This document shows positions 63,362-64,000 of a stretch of DNA of 64,000 bases, in pieces (positions within the stretch are counted from its first letter, which is position 1; every line of letters begins with the position of its first letter). The notes below the pieces were generated by a model. The model was not told where the DNA came from. It saw only the letters and a program-made list of their open reading frames with translations, and made no database searches. The position numbers and the translations under genes are program-made. Source of the DNA: Symbiodinium natans (lineage: Eukaryota; Sar; Dinophyceae; Suessiales; Symbiodiniaceae); assembly GCA_905221605.1 (NCBI GenBank), contig CAJNDS010000247.1, forward strand, positions 616,638-680,637, read 5' to 3'.

Positions 63362-64000
63362 ATGAAGTCGCTTTTTGCCATGGTGCCCTTGGTGCCCTTC
63401 TTGCTTGGCGTGACCCTGGCAGCCGAAGAGAGCTGCGACAGGGGCGACAAGCCAGCACGTGCGCCTGCACTGTTGCAGCACACGCGCGATGGCACCCGTC
63501 ATGGAGGCGCAGATCCGCAGGGCAGGGGGGTGGACGTTGAAGAAAACGAGCCCGTGGTCCGGCAAGAAGGAGGACAAGAGCTCGTGCAGGACCGCCGGCG
63601 GTCCCTTCCCCATGTTCAATATGGATAATGTCCTAGAAATTGCTGCTAGAAATCAGAAGCCCTGAAGCCCCTGAGGACGAAACAGCTGACGAAGCCGCTG
63701 ACGGCGACACCGTTGGCAGTCGACGTCGCCGTCGCCGACAGACTCAGAAACTCGACAAGAAGTGCTGGTACCAGATGTGGACGAGCCCAGTGTACGAGGG
63801 TTCGTGGATGAACTGGGCCTTGGACGATGGCGAATGTGACGACCTGACAGCTTTCAGAGGTGGAGTCTACAGCGACAACTTTGCCTCGGGCTTGCAGGGC
63901 GCCTCTCCCGGGTGCAAGATCACGTACCATGATGCCGCAGACTGCTCTGGCTCGGCCTTGCTCACCGTTGACGCGACGGGAAGCGACGTGGCAGTGACCA
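63362..64000 (+). CDS. secreted cysteine-rich protein gene, truncated by the window end
   Basis: Exon 1 starts at ATG 63362 with a signal peptide, MKSLFAMVPLVPFLLGVTLA, followed by a polar segment. A second open frame runs from 63637 to the window end; an in-phase join uses donor GGGGG/GTGGAC (63529) and acceptor CCCCTGAG (63675). Exon 2 is acidic (DETADEAADGD), then GSRRRRRRQTQK, a likely protease-processing site, then a Cys/Trp-containing domain (KKCWYQMWTSPVYEGSWMNW, later PGCKITYHDAADCSG). The last motif faintly recalls beta/gamma-crystallin or Greek-key folds; unproven. The 3' end is outside the window. Confidence 0.55.

Noticed and set aside
1-64000. tRNA, rRNA, or dinoflagellate spliced-leader relics
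   Set aside because: No cloverleaf with conserved boxes, no rRNA core and no CCATTTTGGCTCAAG-like sequence was found by eye; a covariance-model search would be decisive.

Overview
The window looks like nuclear DNA of a dinoflagellate; I do not assign a genus. The reasons are: plant/dinoflagellate-type telomere repeats (TTTAGGG/CCCTAAA) scattered internally in dozens of arrays; very short exon-like coding blocks with GT-AG and GC-AG borders; many hairpin-forming short elements and simple repeats; a decayed Ty1/copia pol; and coding potential that is almost all on the + strand, as in unidirectional dinoflagellate gene arrays. I see no bacterial operon, tRNA, rRNA or CRISPR array.

Layout. 0-1.1 kb: copia reverse transcriptase/RNase H remnant. 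1.1-28 kb: short candidate exons embedded in telomeric arrays, foldback elements and microsatellites, including a paralogous gene pair (2.6 and 14.9 kb), an ABC1/ADCK-kinase exon (9.1 kb), a two-exon unit (22 kb) and a cupin exon (27.2 kb). 28.1-30.5 kb: an intact intronless 778-residue gene (signal peptide, PAN/Apple-like domain, long 11-residue-repeat region, one membrane helix, Q/P/Y-rich tail). 30.5-38.2 kb: more exons and a two-exon Ser/Pro-rich gene (37.0-38.2). 38.3-41.2 kb: a satellite-like cluster of 40-nt palindromes and inverted 9-bp repeats, partly duplicated. 41.6-42.5 kb: exons resembling gamma-glutamylcyclotransferase and a CAMK/CDPK-type kinase. 42.8-43.7 kb: tandem repeats. 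43.8-51.5 kb: a dense run of candidate exons. 52.0-54.0 kb: an intact 642-residue ankyrin-like ORF. 54.2-64 kb: further exons, ending inside a secreted cysteine-rich protein gene that runs off the window.

The most notable pattern is that several introns seem to consist almost wholly of telomere repeat. The clearest (59027-59134 and 60714-60817) join two strong coding blocks in phase, with the repeat itself giving the GTTTAGGG donor and, in several cases, the TTTAG acceptor. More widely, CCCTAAA arrays tend to lie just upstream of exons and TTTAGGG arrays just downstream. Exon calls rest on open frame, amino-acid character and splice-like borders only; no transcript or homology search was possible, so most carry moderate or low confidence.
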